62,912 nt of DNA from Deltaproteobacteria bacterium (GTDB lineage: Bacteria > Myxococcota_A > Polyangia > HGW-17). Position 1 is the stretch's first letter. Each line of letters opens with the position of its first letter. This document shows, piece after piece, positions 26,850 through 35,900 of this stretch. Below the pieces are notes generated by a model. It searched no databases. It was not told the origin of the DNA and saw only the letters and a program-made list of their open reading frames with translations. The position numbers and the translations under genes were made by a program. The stretch covers positions 1 through 62,912 of the forward strand of contig JAFGWM010000012.1 of the NCBI GenBank assembly GCA_016937155.1, given 5' to 3'.

Positions 26850-27986
26850 TCATACAGGGAAGTTAATTGTGTATTTCCCGTTTTCCATAAGGGTCGTTTC
26901 ACTTCCATCCATGTTTTCTAATACAAGATAGTCAATATTTATCAGGGGTTGTGTTTCTGGAATATAGACGCGATCAATGTGAATTACCTGCTCCGGGGAT
27001 GAAAAATCTTTGACACCAACCTGACCGCCAAAATGATCACTTCTGCCGAAAGCAATATGTAATCCCAGTTTTTCATCCAGAAGAATTTCTCCCACAGGTT
27101 TGATGCCGAAATCTCCTAAAACGCCAAGTCCCAGTTCTGCAATATTTGCATATGCAACTTCATTTTTTATCTGAGAATCCTCAATTTCAGACATTTCCCC
27201 TTTGGTTATTACTTCAACTGCCTTATTCCCTTCAACCCGGTACACAACGATTTCATCTCCAAATTGAACGGGTAGGAGTCCTCTGGTAAAAGAAGGCTCA
27301 TTTGCTATTTCACCTTCGTACGGGACGATGTAGGCTTCTCCACTTGGAAGGTTTCCTGCTGCCGGGCCAGCGTTGAAGGTTCCACCACTGGCATGTCCCT
27401 TACGGAATCTTAGGTCAAGATGAAATTTCCATGATTCTCCGGAAGATGAAAATGAAATCAGAGCCCCATCAGCTTTATCAAGCATCTCTTTTAAGAATTC
27501 AACTCTAGCTGAAATAATTGAGTAATCCACTCTGAGAGCATCTGCCATTTCCATTGAGAAACCAGGCATAGTTGCAGCACGAAAATTATATTTAGTTGAT
27601 GCCATCTTTAAAGGGGCGGTTGTTGAATATCTGGTTGGTGCGAGAATAATTTCCACTTTGTTAAAAATATTCTCGAAAGTGTCATTATCACTTTCTGAGC
27701 TCCAGTAAGAAGGCAAGCCAATATTAACCCCACATTTAACTGGTAAATCACCATTGTTTTTTCCAGGACTTTTGTAAACTACATGTGAAATTTCCATATT
27801 GGGAAATGCGTCCCTCAGAGTTTCGACCCAGTCAGATGCCATGAGTCTCTGAGATTTCCATTTATTATCATCTGCCTCAGCATCAGGAGGCAGATCTGTA
27901 AGAACAGCAAGTGTTTTTTCAGTTCCTTTCAGAGAGAAGACTCTGGTGATAAGGTTTTTCATTTCGGATATTCCCAGATTTTCCAT
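26850..27986 (-). CDS. M29-like aminopeptidase
   Basis: A 378-residue protein with landmarks of the M29 (aminopeptidase T) family: NLPSGEAYIVP with its Glu, ANIAELGLG with the second Glu, LGLHIAFG with a metal His, and the C-terminal HIDRV with His and Asp. These supply most of the usual two-metal site. There is no signal peptide. It is probably a cytoplasmic peptidase. The stop lies two bases from the convergent zinc-ribbon gene and the next gene on its strand ends two bases before its start. Confidence 0.8.
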   Translation of the reverse strand: MENLGISEMKNLITRVFSLKGTEKTLAVLTDLPPDAEADDNKWKSQRLMASDWVETLRDAFPNMEISHVVYKSPGKNNGDLPVKCGVNIGLPSYWSSESDNDTFENIFNKVEIILAPTRYSTTAPLKMASTKYNFRAATMPGFSMEMADALRVDYSIISARVEFLKEMLDKADGALISFSSSGESWKFHLDLRFRKGHASGGTFNAGPAAGNLPSGEAYIVPYEGEIANEPSFTRGLLPVQFGDEIVVYRVEGNKAVEVITKGEMSEIEDSQIKNEVAYANIAELGLGVLGDFGIKPVGEILLDEKLGLHIAFGRSDHFGGQVGVKDFSSPEQVIHIDRVYIPETQPLINIDYLVLENMDGSETTLMENGKYTINFPV

Positions 27987-27988
27987 TT

Positions 27989-29638
27989 TTACTCCTCATA
28001 GTATGCAATTACCCAGGATGATAAACTGATGCCTCTCCAGTTATCACCTGAATACGGTTCATCATTGTAGAAGGCTCCATAAGAAATCAGAATCTGCGAT
28101 GCAGCGGCAGTTTGTTCAGTAATATCATATGTTACCAGTGGAACTTCCTTTCCTGGGCACCAGCCACTTCTTCCATACCACCAGGTGCCGTACTGGTTTG
28201 GCACTGTACCATCTTCAGTCTGCCACATGCATCCTATTGTTTGACTGACTTGAGGGAAATCTCTCATATATTCATTGCTATTGATTTCAAAATAATGTTC
28301 TGTGTTGCAGAACTCAGCACAGTTTCCCGGCTGACTCATTCCATGGCCTGTTATTGAGGTGGCAAGTTCCATTTTTGTATAACCGGTAGGGACTGTAACA
28401 GTAATGTCAGGAAAGTTTTCATTGTATGTTTCGTTAAACTCGTTGTAACCATGCCATAAAGGAAATGCTATGGTATGATGGTATGGCTTTCCTGTGGATG
28501 CCAGAAGCATGTTCAATGAAACTTTCCATGGATCCTGACTGTAATATTTAAACCGGAATGTCCCACCATCCCTGAAGAGACCCAAAAGAGGGCTGATGTC
28601 GTGGACCCATCTTCCGTGTCGGTGATAGCTTGTTATCCACCGACCAATTTCTAGATTACAGCTTTCATCAGTTTCATCAGCACAAAGGTAAAGATATACC
28701 AGTCGATCCCATTCCGGGCAGTATCCAACTTCTCCTCCATCACAGCTGTTTGTCATATCCAGTAATAGAGTGTCATAAATTTCCATTTCCTCACTGGAGG
28801 GCAGTTCAACTTCGAAAAAATGATCCCCGGATACAGCTACTTCTTCAATGAGGGTAATGTTCTCAGGAGCAAGATTTTTAAGAGCCTGTTCTCTATCACT
28901 TTCAAAATTGTAATAAATTGTTTCATTTCGAACCAGTGAAAGGTTTGGTGCAAACCATCCCACATTGCTGTCATATCTGAAGGGATCAGCAAAGCTTCCT
29001 ATGTAGCGTATTCTCTGAAAACGATCTATCCCAAAACCAAAACCAGGAGATGGAAAATGGTGTGAAGCATAACCATCAAGCTCGCGGGCTCTGCCGGTAA
29101 CAAAATGAACTCTAGATTTCCAGTGATCTGATTTTGTCTGACTGATTGTTTCATAAAAATCATCAAACTGTTGTGATAGTGCACTGAGTTTTTCATTTCG
29201 GATTTCCGAATCCGCATCATCGGAAACAAAGAAAAGATGTACATTCTCCGGGATATTTTGGAGAAGTGCATCTACATCATCAGCCCAGGTCATATCAGGA
29301 AAGGAACTGTTCTGGGAGGGGTTATCCGGTATGAATAATATACTGTCACAACCCGTCCAGATTTCACTGAGGGTGATTGAGCCTTCTGTTGTCTCCACAG
29401 TGAAATCGGCAGCAATCGAATAAAGAGTATTGTCTCCGGCCAGGTTGTTAAACGGTCTTGTCGGTTCATCAATCTCATCACAGTAAGGGTTTGTTATTAC
29501 TTCCCCTCCATCTGAATCACTGGAATCAGCATCAATGGAAGCATCATTTACATTGTTTGAATTTTCAGTGTTATCATCACACCCGATAATTATTACTAAA
29601 CTGAACAGAAAAACTATTTTAATAATCAATTTTGTCAA
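27989..29638 (-). CDS. PNGase F-like lipoprotein with N-terminal thioredoxin-like domain
   Basis: A 549-residue protein whose last 260 residues match peptide-N-glycosidase F: WDRLVYLYL, SITGHGMSQPGNCAEFC, the TWWYGRSGWCPG core and a conserved Cys pattern. PNGase F cleaves N-glycans from Asn. The N-terminal half has an Asp/Ser-rich tether followed by a thioredoxin/AhpC-like segment (FTVETTEGSITLSEI, ILFIPD). A lipoprotein signal ends in IIIGC. I place the start at the TTG at 29638 because GGAGGG lies six bases before it; the frame is open to 29719 but has no ribosome site. Not all catalytic residues were checked. Confidence 0.82.
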   Translation of the reverse strand: MTKLIIKIVFLFSLVIIIGCDDNTENSNNVNDASIDADSSDSDGGEVITNPYCDEIDEPTRPFNNLAGDNTLYSIAADFTVETTEGSITLSEIWTGCDSILFIPDNPSQNSSFPDMTWADDVDALLQNIPENVHLFFVSDDADSEIRNEKLSALSQQFDDFYETISQTKSDHWKSRVHFVTGRARELDGYASHHFPSPGFGFGIDRFQRIRYIGSFADPFRYDSNVGWFAPNLSLVRNETIYYNFESDREQALKNLAPENITLIEEVAVSGDHFFEVELPSSEEMEIYDTLLLDMTNSCDGGEVGYCPEWDRLVYLYLCADETDESCNLEIGRWITSYHRHGRWVHDISPLLGLFRDGGTFRFKYYSQDPWKVSLNMLLASTGKPYHHTIAFPLWHGYNEFNETYNENFPDITVTVPTGYTKMELATSITGHGMSQPGNCAEFCNTEHYFEINSNEYMRDFPQVSQTIGCMWQTEDGTVPNQYGTWWYGRSGWCPGKEVPLVTYDITEQTAAASQILISYGAFYNDEPYSGDNWRGISLSSWVIAYYEE

Positions 29639-29908
29639 TTCAATCCCTCCTGAGTGTGAGTTCATACCGTCTGTATTTTTATCATGAAAGTGATGTTTCA
29701 AACAGACTAATCTATGCATTCATGATTCATTGAGGAGAAAAGACCTCAATTGTAGCAAAAAATTTGAAAAAACGTTGTCCATATTATTGTTACAGATTTC
29801 ATAATTGAGAGATATGCCAATATCTTTCCAATCCAATTGGACGTTGTTGTGAGTTTTATGTTATCTTCTGAAAATGCAGACAGACTATGCTGAAACATGG
29901 AGGTTGTA

Positions 29909-30328
29909 ATGCTGTCATTAACAGATTTTATTTTCTTTTTCGCGTTTTTTTTATCACAAAATGTGTCATTTGGAGTGATATCAAATCAAGAACCGGATGT
30001 GCACCCTTTAGTTCCAGAAGCTAAGTATATTAACACTTTTAAGAAACAAATGGTGTATTTGGAATCTGATAATGATGGTAAATACAGCACTGATATATTG
30101 ATTCCGGCTATGGTTGTTCGTGGTGATGTGGTTTCCGACTCAGGTTTTAAGAAAAATCCTGATCTGGAAACCCTTAAACTTGCAATTGGTCTTACAGCAG
30201 CCACCTTGCTTTGTGTGGGGGCTGCGATTTTATTTTTGCTAGGGGGAGAGGATAATAAGATTACAAAAATGAAACCTGTAGATTATACCAAACTAACGGG
30301 ATCAGGTTTTAAAGTGTTTGGTTTTTAG
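29909..30328 (+). CDS. Small membrane protein of unknown function
   Basis: A 139-residue protein with a hydrophobic N-terminus (signal-like), a soluble middle and one membrane helix near residues 94-110 (IGLTAATLLCVGAAILFLL), ending in a GSGFKVFGF tail. I place the start at 29909, preceded by GGAGG with five bases spacing; the frame is open to 29897. I know no family. It is convergent with the radical SAM gene, whose stop is eight bases away, and could be a partner in the same process, but nothing in sequence proves it. Confidence 0.6.
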   Translation: MLSLTDFIFFFAFFLSQNVSFGVISNQEPDVHPLVPEAKYINTFKKQMVYLESDNDGKYSTDILIPAMVVRGDVVSDSGFKKNPDLETLKLAIGLTAATLLCVGAAILFLLGGEDNKITKMKPVDYTKLTGSGFKVFGF

Positions 30329-30336
30329 CTCTGGAT

Positions 30337-31410
30337 TTAGTGGCATTTGCAACTAGGAACCAGAATATGAGAGAGGCAGCATGGGGGCATCATATCAGGA
30401 TTAAGTTCAGGAGGAGGTGTTTTTTGTGATTTTTTCATGGGTTCACCTTCCGGGCCTCTAATATCAGTTATTTTCATAGAGTTATGCGTAGGCTGCTCAT
30501 TTCTCGTTTTGGGTGTTTCAGGGGTGTCTGTTTTACCCCCGGATGTTTTCTGTCCAGCACAGTTTATCATTATTGTGCTTGCCGCTAATATTGCTGCCGC
30601 AGTGGCAATTTTGGAAGATTTTTTTTGAGTATATACAGGTATTAGCGGACACATCCAACTGGAAGTATTTACTGTATTTTCATTGAGATGCTCTCTTAAA
30701 AAATATCCTGATTTAATTTTGTCATTTCTGTAATAAAAAGAGGAGCCACTTGATGCTGGACAGATTCCTGAAGAGCCGGGTAACATTGTATCACTGAGAG
30801 TGGTAAAATATGGAAAATCAGTTCCTTCGAGAAGTTCATAGATTTCATAATCAGTGCAATCTACTGATGGTCTGCCGCTGATCCCACGGGAAAGAAGCCA
30901 GTGTCTGGGTTTTATCTGACGTAATAATTCTACCAGCTCAGTAAATGAACCGATGTTTGGTTTCATTACAACACTTTGAATACCCCAGTTAAGCCCGGTA
31001 TTTTCAAGCATCCTGATTGCCTGCATGATTTTAGCAAAACTGCCACTTCTACGTATCGAATCATGAATTTTCTGAGTTCCATCAAGGCTGAACCAGACGA
31101 AATCCAGTCCGGCACCTATAAGGTCAGTCTGAAGCCTTTCATTCCATGTATAGCCGTTTGTTATAATCTGAACATGAACATCCAGCGATTTTATTGAACG
31201 TACTGTATCAGCCAGATTTGGAACTAGGGTTGGTTCACCACCGCTTAAAACCACTGCATCCAAATCCCTAAAATTATCAAGGTGATTTGAAATATCAATA
31301 TCACTGACGTTAATACCGGACGCTGTTTTCACAATGCAGTGCTTACAGGAAAAACTGCAACTGGATGTGAGAAACCATTCAACAACTTTTGGAGAGTAAT
31401 TATCAGTCAT
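30337..31410 (-). CDS. Radical SAM protein with lipoprotein-like Cys-rich C-terminal tail
   Basis: A 357-residue protein. Residues 1-215 are a radical SAM domain with the CxxxCxxC cluster motif (Cys18, 22, 25) and LSGGEP at 55-60. Cys217 and Cys254 lie in a short C-terminal Cys-containing region (SPASM-like but reduced). From 263 a lipoprotein-type signal follows in the same frame: KKSSK, a run of Ala/Ile, then MINC at 281-284. The last 19 residues contain Met-Met-Pro-Pro-Cys-Cys and Cys-Lys-Cys-His, a possible metal site. The join is encoded by an A8 run (30619-30626 on the plus strand as T8). I infer an enzyme fused to its peptide substrate, unproven. Confidence 0.78.
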   Translation of the reverse strand: MTDNYSPKVVEWFLTSSCSFSCKHCIVKTASGINVSDIDISNHLDNFRDLDAVVLSGGEPTLVPNLADTVRSIKSLDVHVQIITNGYTWNERLQTDLIGAGLDFVWFSLDGTQKIHDSIRRSGSFAKIMQAIRMLENTGLNWGIQSVVMKPNIGSFTELVELLRQIKPRHWLLSRGISGRPSVDCTDYEIYELLEGTDFPYFTTLSDTMLPGSSGICPASSGSSFYYRNDKIKSGYFLREHLNENTVNTSSWMCPLIPVYTQKKSSKIATAAAILAASTIMINCAGQKTSGGKTDTPETPKTRNEQPTHNSMKITDIRGPEGEPMKKSQKTPPPELNPDMMPPCCLSHILVPSCKCH

Positions 31411-32055
31411 TTATAAATCCTGTGGTTTGACCCATGTTATAACTTTCCCTATTATTCGAAAATCTTCACGATAAGTAACATCAATTGGTCGATATTTTTT
31501 ATTTTCCGGGATTAGAAAAACTTTTTCATTTATTATTTTCAAACGTTTTACAGTAGCCTCATCACCTATTAAAGCTGCTATAATTTCCCCTGGTTCAGCC
31601 ACCGGCTGCTGACGGATAACAACAAAGTCACCATCATTGATTCCACAGTTCACCATTGAATCACCTCGTACATGAAGCGCAAAATGTCGCCCACCGGATG
31701 AGAGTTCTTCGTCAATGGTGATTGTGCCCTGATGATTTTCCTCGGCAAAAATTGGAATACCAGCTGCAATTTCTCCAAGAACAGGAATACTGGTTGTGAT
31801 ACTGCCATCGGAAGAACCAGAAAGATATTCTGTTTTAAGAATTTCTATACTTCTGGCTTTGTATGGGCTTCGCCGGATGAAACCTTTGGACTCCAGTTTT
31901 TTAAGCTGTTCATGAACACTCGGAGCTTTAATTTCAAGTGATGCAGCAAGCTCTCGTGTTGAAGGTGGAAACCCGTTGCGGGTCATAAATTCGTGTATGG
32001 TCTCCAGTAGCCTGCGCTGGGATTTTGTAAGTTTTTCAGAAGATGTCCGTACCAT
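31411..32055 (-). CDS. lexA: LexA repressor
   Basis: A 214-residue SOS repressor with a winged helix-turn-helix at about 1-75 (ELAASLEIKAPSVHEQLKKLE), the autocleavage pair Ala98-Gly99 in GEIAAGIP, catalytic Ser133 in RGDSM and Lys170 in EATVKR. Length and order match. I prefer the ATG at 32055, preceded by AGGTGGGGG; a GTG at 32067 is in frame too. A CTGTC-N7-GACAG palindrome directly upstream could be its own operator. It follows the radical SAM gene's start by zero spacing on the same strand, so the two may share a transcript. Confidence 0.95.
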   Translation of the reverse strand: MVRTSSEKLTKSQRRLLETIHEFMTRNGFPPSTRELAASLEIKAPSVHEQLKKLESKGFIRRSPYKARSIEILKTEYLSGSSDGSITTSIPVLGEIAAGIPIFAEENHQGTITIDEELSSGGRHFALHVRGDSMVNCGINDGDFVVIRQQPVAEPGEIIAALIGDEATVKRLKIINEKVFLIPENKKYRPIDVTYREDFRIIGKVITWVKPQDL

Positions 32056-32071
32056 TTGAACCCCCACCTTT

Positions 32072-32088
32072 CTGTCAGAAGTCGACAG
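32072..32088. promoter_or_regulatory. Candidate LexA operator
   Basis: CTGTC, seven bases, GACAG form a 5-7-5 inverted repeat 17 bases before the preferred lexA start. LexA boxes differ strongly between phyla, so the sequence could not be matched to a known consensus; the location is what supports it. Confidence 0.35.
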
Positions 32089-32192
32089 TGAATTGAGCCT
32101 AACATTTGAAAGGTAATATGCAAGATTAATTTATCGGGAATATACTGATGAGCCTGAATAATTATGAAAGCAGGGAAGGGAATAAGGAGAAA

Positions 32193-34139
32193 TCAGCCTT
32201 TGAAGTTATCAATGAGATCCCTGACAACTGCAGGATCTGCCAGAGTACTGGTATCACCGAGGTTCTCAAAGTCTTTTACGGCGATTTTCTTCAGGATACG
32301 ACGCATAATTTTTCCTGATCTGGTTTTTGGAAGTCCATCAGCCCACTGTATGTGATCCGGAGTTGCGATAGGTCCGATTTCCTTACGAACATGAACAACC
32401 AGTTCCTTTATGAGTTCATCAGTTTTTGGAACATCATTGTTGAGTGTAACAAATGCGTAGATTCCCTGACCCTTGATGTCGTGTTTGAAACCGACAACTG
32501 CAGCTTCAGCAACTTTAGGATGTGAAACCAGTGCACTTTCAACTTCAGCTGTTCCCATTCTGTGACCGGATACGTTGATAACATCATCAACACGTCCTGT
32601 AATCCAGTAGTAGCCATCTTCATCACGACGGCATCCATCACCTGTGAAGTAGTTACCGGGATACTGTGAGAAATATGTTTCAATGTAACGTGCGTGATTG
32701 TTGAAAACAGTTCTGGTAATTCCCGGCCATGGGAATTTGATGCAGAGATTACCCTCATTTACGCCTTCAAGTTCGTTTCCACTGTCATCAACCAGCATAG
32801 GTTGAATTCCGAAGAAAGGTCTTGTGGCAGAGCCGGGTTTGATTTTTGTAGCACCCGGAAGAGGAGTTATCATGATTCCGCCGGTTTCTGTCTGCCACCA
32901 TGTATCAACGATGGTGCAGTTTCCACGACCTACTTCATTGTAATACCAGAGCCATGCTTCAGGATTGATTGGTTCTCCGACTGTTCCGAGAACTTTCAGA
33001 CTGGAAAGATCGTGTTTACGTACAGGCTCGGGACCTTCCTTTGCAATTGCACGAATAGCAGTTGGAGCGGTATAGAAAATATTTACCTTGTGACGCTCAA
33101 CCATATCCCAGAATCTGTCAACATCAGGATAATTTGGAACACCTTCAAACATAATTGTGGTGGCGCCATTAGCAAGGGGACCATAAACGATATATGAATG
33201 ACCTGTGACCCAGCCAATATCAGCTGTACACCAGTACATATCGCCTGGTTTATAATCAAATACGAATTTGTGGGTTACAGCGGCATAAGTGAGGTAACCA
33301 CCTGTTGTGTGCTGGACACCTTTTGGTTTTCCAGTGGAGCCGGATGTATAAAGAATAAATAGAGGATCTTCACTGTCCATTGACTCATAAGGACACACGG
33401 GACGTGCATCAGCCATTACTTCATGCCACCATTTATCGCGGCCTTCAACCATTTCGATATCCATGTTGTTGCGTTTTACAACGATAACGGATTCAACAGG
33501 TGTTTCACCCTTGATTGAAGCATCGGCAGTTGCCTTGAGTGGAATAGGTTTTTTCCCACGGAAAGTTCCATCTGCTGTCAGGAGTACTTTTGCCCCTGCA
33601 TCAACAATGCGATCACGCAGAGCATCAGCACTGAATCCACCAAATACGATGGAATGAATTGCACCAATTCTTGTACATGCCAGCATTGAAATTGCCAGTT
33701 CGGGGATCATCGGCATATAGATACAGACTCTGTCACCTTTGCGGACGCCTTCGTTTTTAAGAACGTTAGCGAACTTATTTACTTCGTGATAAAGCTCGGT
33801 GTAAGAGTATTTTTTTATTTCAGTGGGCTCATTGCCTTCCCATAAGATAGCTGTCTGGTCACCTTTGCCTGCATGAATGTGTCTGTCTATGCAGTTATAG
33901 GATACATTAAGCTTTCCACCAATGAACCATTCAGTGTGGCCCTTGGTGAAATCCCAATCCAGAACCTTGTTCCATTTTTTATCCCATGTAATGAATTCCT
34001 CAGCCATTCCGGCCCAGAATCCTTCGGGATCTTCAACGGATTTCTGGTACATTTCCAGATATTTTTCATTGCTTATATAAGCGGTGTCCTTGAGGTTAGT
34101 TGGAATATCAAAAACTTTTCCTTCGAGAGTTTCAGCCAT
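32193..34139 (-). CDS. acsA: Acetyl-CoA synthetase
   Basis: A 648-residue AMP-forming enzyme that activates acetate to acetyl-CoA in the cytoplasm. Landmarks: P-loop [11 protein letters not shown] near residue 265, [16 protein letters not shown] in the C-terminal hinge region, and the regulatory Lys in TRSGKIMRR near residue 608, the site acetylated in bacterial Acs. The length equals that of Acs proteins. The ATG is followed by MAETLEG and preceded by GGAGACCA. Divergent from pepT. The gene could allow acetate use or scavenging. Confidence 0.95.
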   Translation of the reverse strand: MAETLEGKVFDIPTNLKDTAYISNEKYLEMYQKSVEDPEGFWAGMAEEFITWDKKWNKVLDWDFTKGHTEWFIGGKLNVSYNCIDRHIHAGKGDQTAILWEGNEPTEIKKYSYTELYHEVNKFANVLKNEGVRKGDRVCIYMPMIPELAISMLACTRIGAIHSIVFGGFSADALRDRIVDAGAKVLLTADGTFRGKKPIPLKATADASIKGETPVESVIVVKRNNMDIEMVEGRDKWWHEVMADARPVCPYESMDSEDPLFILYTSGSTGKPKGVQHTTGGYLTYAAVTHKFVFDYKPGDMYWCTADIGWVTGHSYIVYGPLANGATTIMFEGVPNYPDVDRFWDMVERHKVNIFYTAPTAIRAIAKEGPEPVRKHDLSSLKVLGTVGEPINPEAWLWYYNEVGRGNCTIVDTWWQTETGGIMITPLPGATKIKPGSATRPFFGIQPMLVDDSGNELEGVNEGNLCIKFPWPGITRTVFNNHARYIETYFSQYPGNYFTGDGCRRDEDGYYWITGRVDDVINVSGHRMGTAEVESALVSHPKVAEAAVVGFKHDIKGQGIYAFVTLNNDVPKTDELIKELVVHVRKEIGPIATPDHIQWADGLPKTRSGKIMRRILKKIAVKDFENLGDTSTLADPAVVRDLIDNFKG

Positions 34140-34653
34140 TACTTGGTCTCCTTAAAGTTGTTGTTATGAATAAATTTCATAGTTATACCCGCTTGAGCGC
34201 TTCTTTATCATTTACAGGAAAAAATTTCAACCTCATTTGATACTTTTTTCCCCTTTTGGGAAGCACGAAACTACTGGTTTTTTCTGTCAGGTTTGTGGTG
34301 GAATTTCTTTGTGAGGTAGAGTTTTCAGGAATATCAACACTGGAGAGAGTTGATAATAGAAAACGTTTTGAAATTCACGAAGCAATTCAGCCTGGAAAAA
34401 AATAAAGAAACCTTTTTGAGAGTACCAGAAGGTACAAAATTTTATGATGACCTCCTACTAATTCATGTAAGGTAGCTTTCCGGAGGATACTCTCAGCCAG
34501 AAAAAAGTTGAGATCTGCATAAAGGGGAACTGATTCAACACTTTGCCATGAAAAGGGATTACATGGTATACCATAAGATTCGGATCTGCGGTTTCAGCTG
34601 GACATTGAACCCTTTATTATAGTATCAATGTCGCGAAAGGAGAGATCCAAACT
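34140..34653. other. Intergenic region between acs and pepT
   Basis: 514 bases without a supported gene. It holds the two divergent promoters and a stretch at 34418-34494 that can fold into a multi-stem RNA (described separately). Short ORFs here do not have ribosome sites or family features. No tRNA was seen in the region. Confidence 0.5.
34418..34494. ncRNA. Candidate structured RNA element
   Basis: On the plus strand GAGAGTA at 34418-34424 pairs with TACTCTC at 34488-34494, enclosing CCTCC (34451-34455) with GGAGG (34482-34486) and CTAC (34455-34458) with GTAG (34472-34475). A GTACC/GGTAC hairpin at 34422-34435 competes with the first stem. This nested pattern in a 514-base spacer suggests an RNA or a DNA cruciform. 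I cannot assign a family or a strand; it is a candidate only. Confidence 0.25.
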
Positions 34654-35898
34654 ATGAATATCCGTAATGATGTAGTAGAACGTTTTTGCAGGTACGTAAA
34701 GATTGATACCCAGAGCAGGGAGCCGGAAAATCAGGAGGATTACCAGCGTTATCCCAGTACTGAGAAACAGAAAGATCTCGGAAGGTTGCTTTTGAAAGAA
34801 CTTCACGAAATGGGACTCTCAGCTGAAATGGATGACTGGGGTTATGTTATGGGTACTCTGGAGAGCAACATTGATAAAGATGCTCCTGTGATTGGACTTA
34901 TTGCCCATGTTGACACTTCTCCAGCCGCAAGTGGCGCTAATGTGGTTCCTGTTTTCCATGAAGATTATAACGGTGGGGAAATTCACTATCCAAAAGCTTC
35001 CTGGCAGGTTCTGAGTCCCGAGGATTCTCCCGAGCTGGCGAATAAGCAGGGGCATACAATTATCACTTCAGACGGAACGACTCTTTTGGGCGCAGATAAC
35101 AAGGCCGGTGTTTCTGAAATAATGACAACGGTAAAATATCTTTTGGAGCATCCTGAGATAAAACACGGAAAACTCAGAATTGGGTTTACGTGTGATGAAG
35201 AAATCGGTGCCGGAGTAAATCATTTTGATATCGAAAAATTTGGAGCCCGATGTGCATATACCGTAGATGGCGAAACAGTTGGCTGGATTGAAAATGAAAC
35301 CTTCTGTGCTGACAGTGCTGAACTCGAAATCCGTGGTGTTGATATACATCCTGGATTTGCCAAAAACCGTCTGGTGAACTCCCTTGTGATAGCTTCCAGA
35401 TTTATACTGATGCTTCCGAGAGATAAATCTCCCGAAACCACCGATGGAATGGAAGGCTATGTTCATGCGTATACACTTAATGGTGGTGTCGACAGAGCGG
35501 TCATAAAGATGATTGTTCGTGATTTCACTGATGATGGCCTCAGGGCTTTTGAAGCTATGATGGATGATAACATTGAGGTTCTTAAGAAAGAATTTCCCAA
35601 GGCAGAGTTTAAACTCACCATCAGGGAACAGTACAAGAATATGAAATACTATCTTGAAAGTCATCCTGAAGTTACAGAGCATGCACTTGAAGCAGCAAAA
35701 AGAGCCGGGCTTACACCTGTACTGGGTTCCATCAGAGGTGGTACCGACGGTTCCAGACTCAGTGCAATGGGTTTACCCACACCAAATATTTTTACAGGTG
35801 GACATAATTTCCATTCAACCAGAGAGTGGATCAGTACTCAGGACATGGAAAAAACAGTAGAAACTTTGATTGAGCTGGCTAAACTCTGGGCTGAATAG
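34654..35898 (+). CDS. pepT: Peptidase T (tripeptide aminopeptidase)
   Basis: A 414-residue M20B metallopeptidase that releases N-terminal residues from tripeptides in the cytoplasm. The zinc ligands and catalytic residues are present: AHVDTSP with His85 and Asp87, LLGADNKAG with Asp near 149, CDEEIG with its Glu pair near 182, and the C-terminal GGHNFHSTREW with a metal His. Length and motifs match PepT. GGAGAG lies about 8 bases before the ATG. It is followed two bases later by the histidine kinase start. Confidence 0.95.
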   Translation: MNIRNDVVERFCRYVKIDTQSREPENQEDYQRYPSTEKQKDLGRLLLKELHEMGLSAEMDDWGYVMGTLESNIDKDAPVIGLIAHVDTSPAASGANVVPVFHEDYNGGEIHYPKASWQVLSPEDSPELANKQGHTIITSDGTTLLGADNKAGVSEIMTTVKYLLEHPEIKHGKLRIGFTCDEEIGAGVNHFDIEKFGARCAYTVDGETVGWIENETFCADSAELEIRGVDIHPGFAKNRLVNSLVIASRFILMLPRDKSPETTDGMEGYVHAYTLNGGVDRAVIKMIVRDFTDDGLRAFEAMMDDNIEVLKKEFPKAEFKLTIREQYKNMKYYLESHPEVTEHALEAAKRAGLTPVLGSIRGGTDGSRLSAMGLPTPNIFTGGHNFHSTREWISTQDMEKTVETLIELAKLWAE

Positions 35899-35900
35899 CT

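Noticed and set aside
32694-33197. Plus-strand open frame of 167 codons inside acs
   Set aside because: It is antisense to the acetyl-CoA synthetase gene and has no own signals.
35068-35682. Minus-strand open frame of 204 codons inside pepT
   Set aside because: It lies entirely inside the well-supported peptidase T gene, with no family match or ribosome site.
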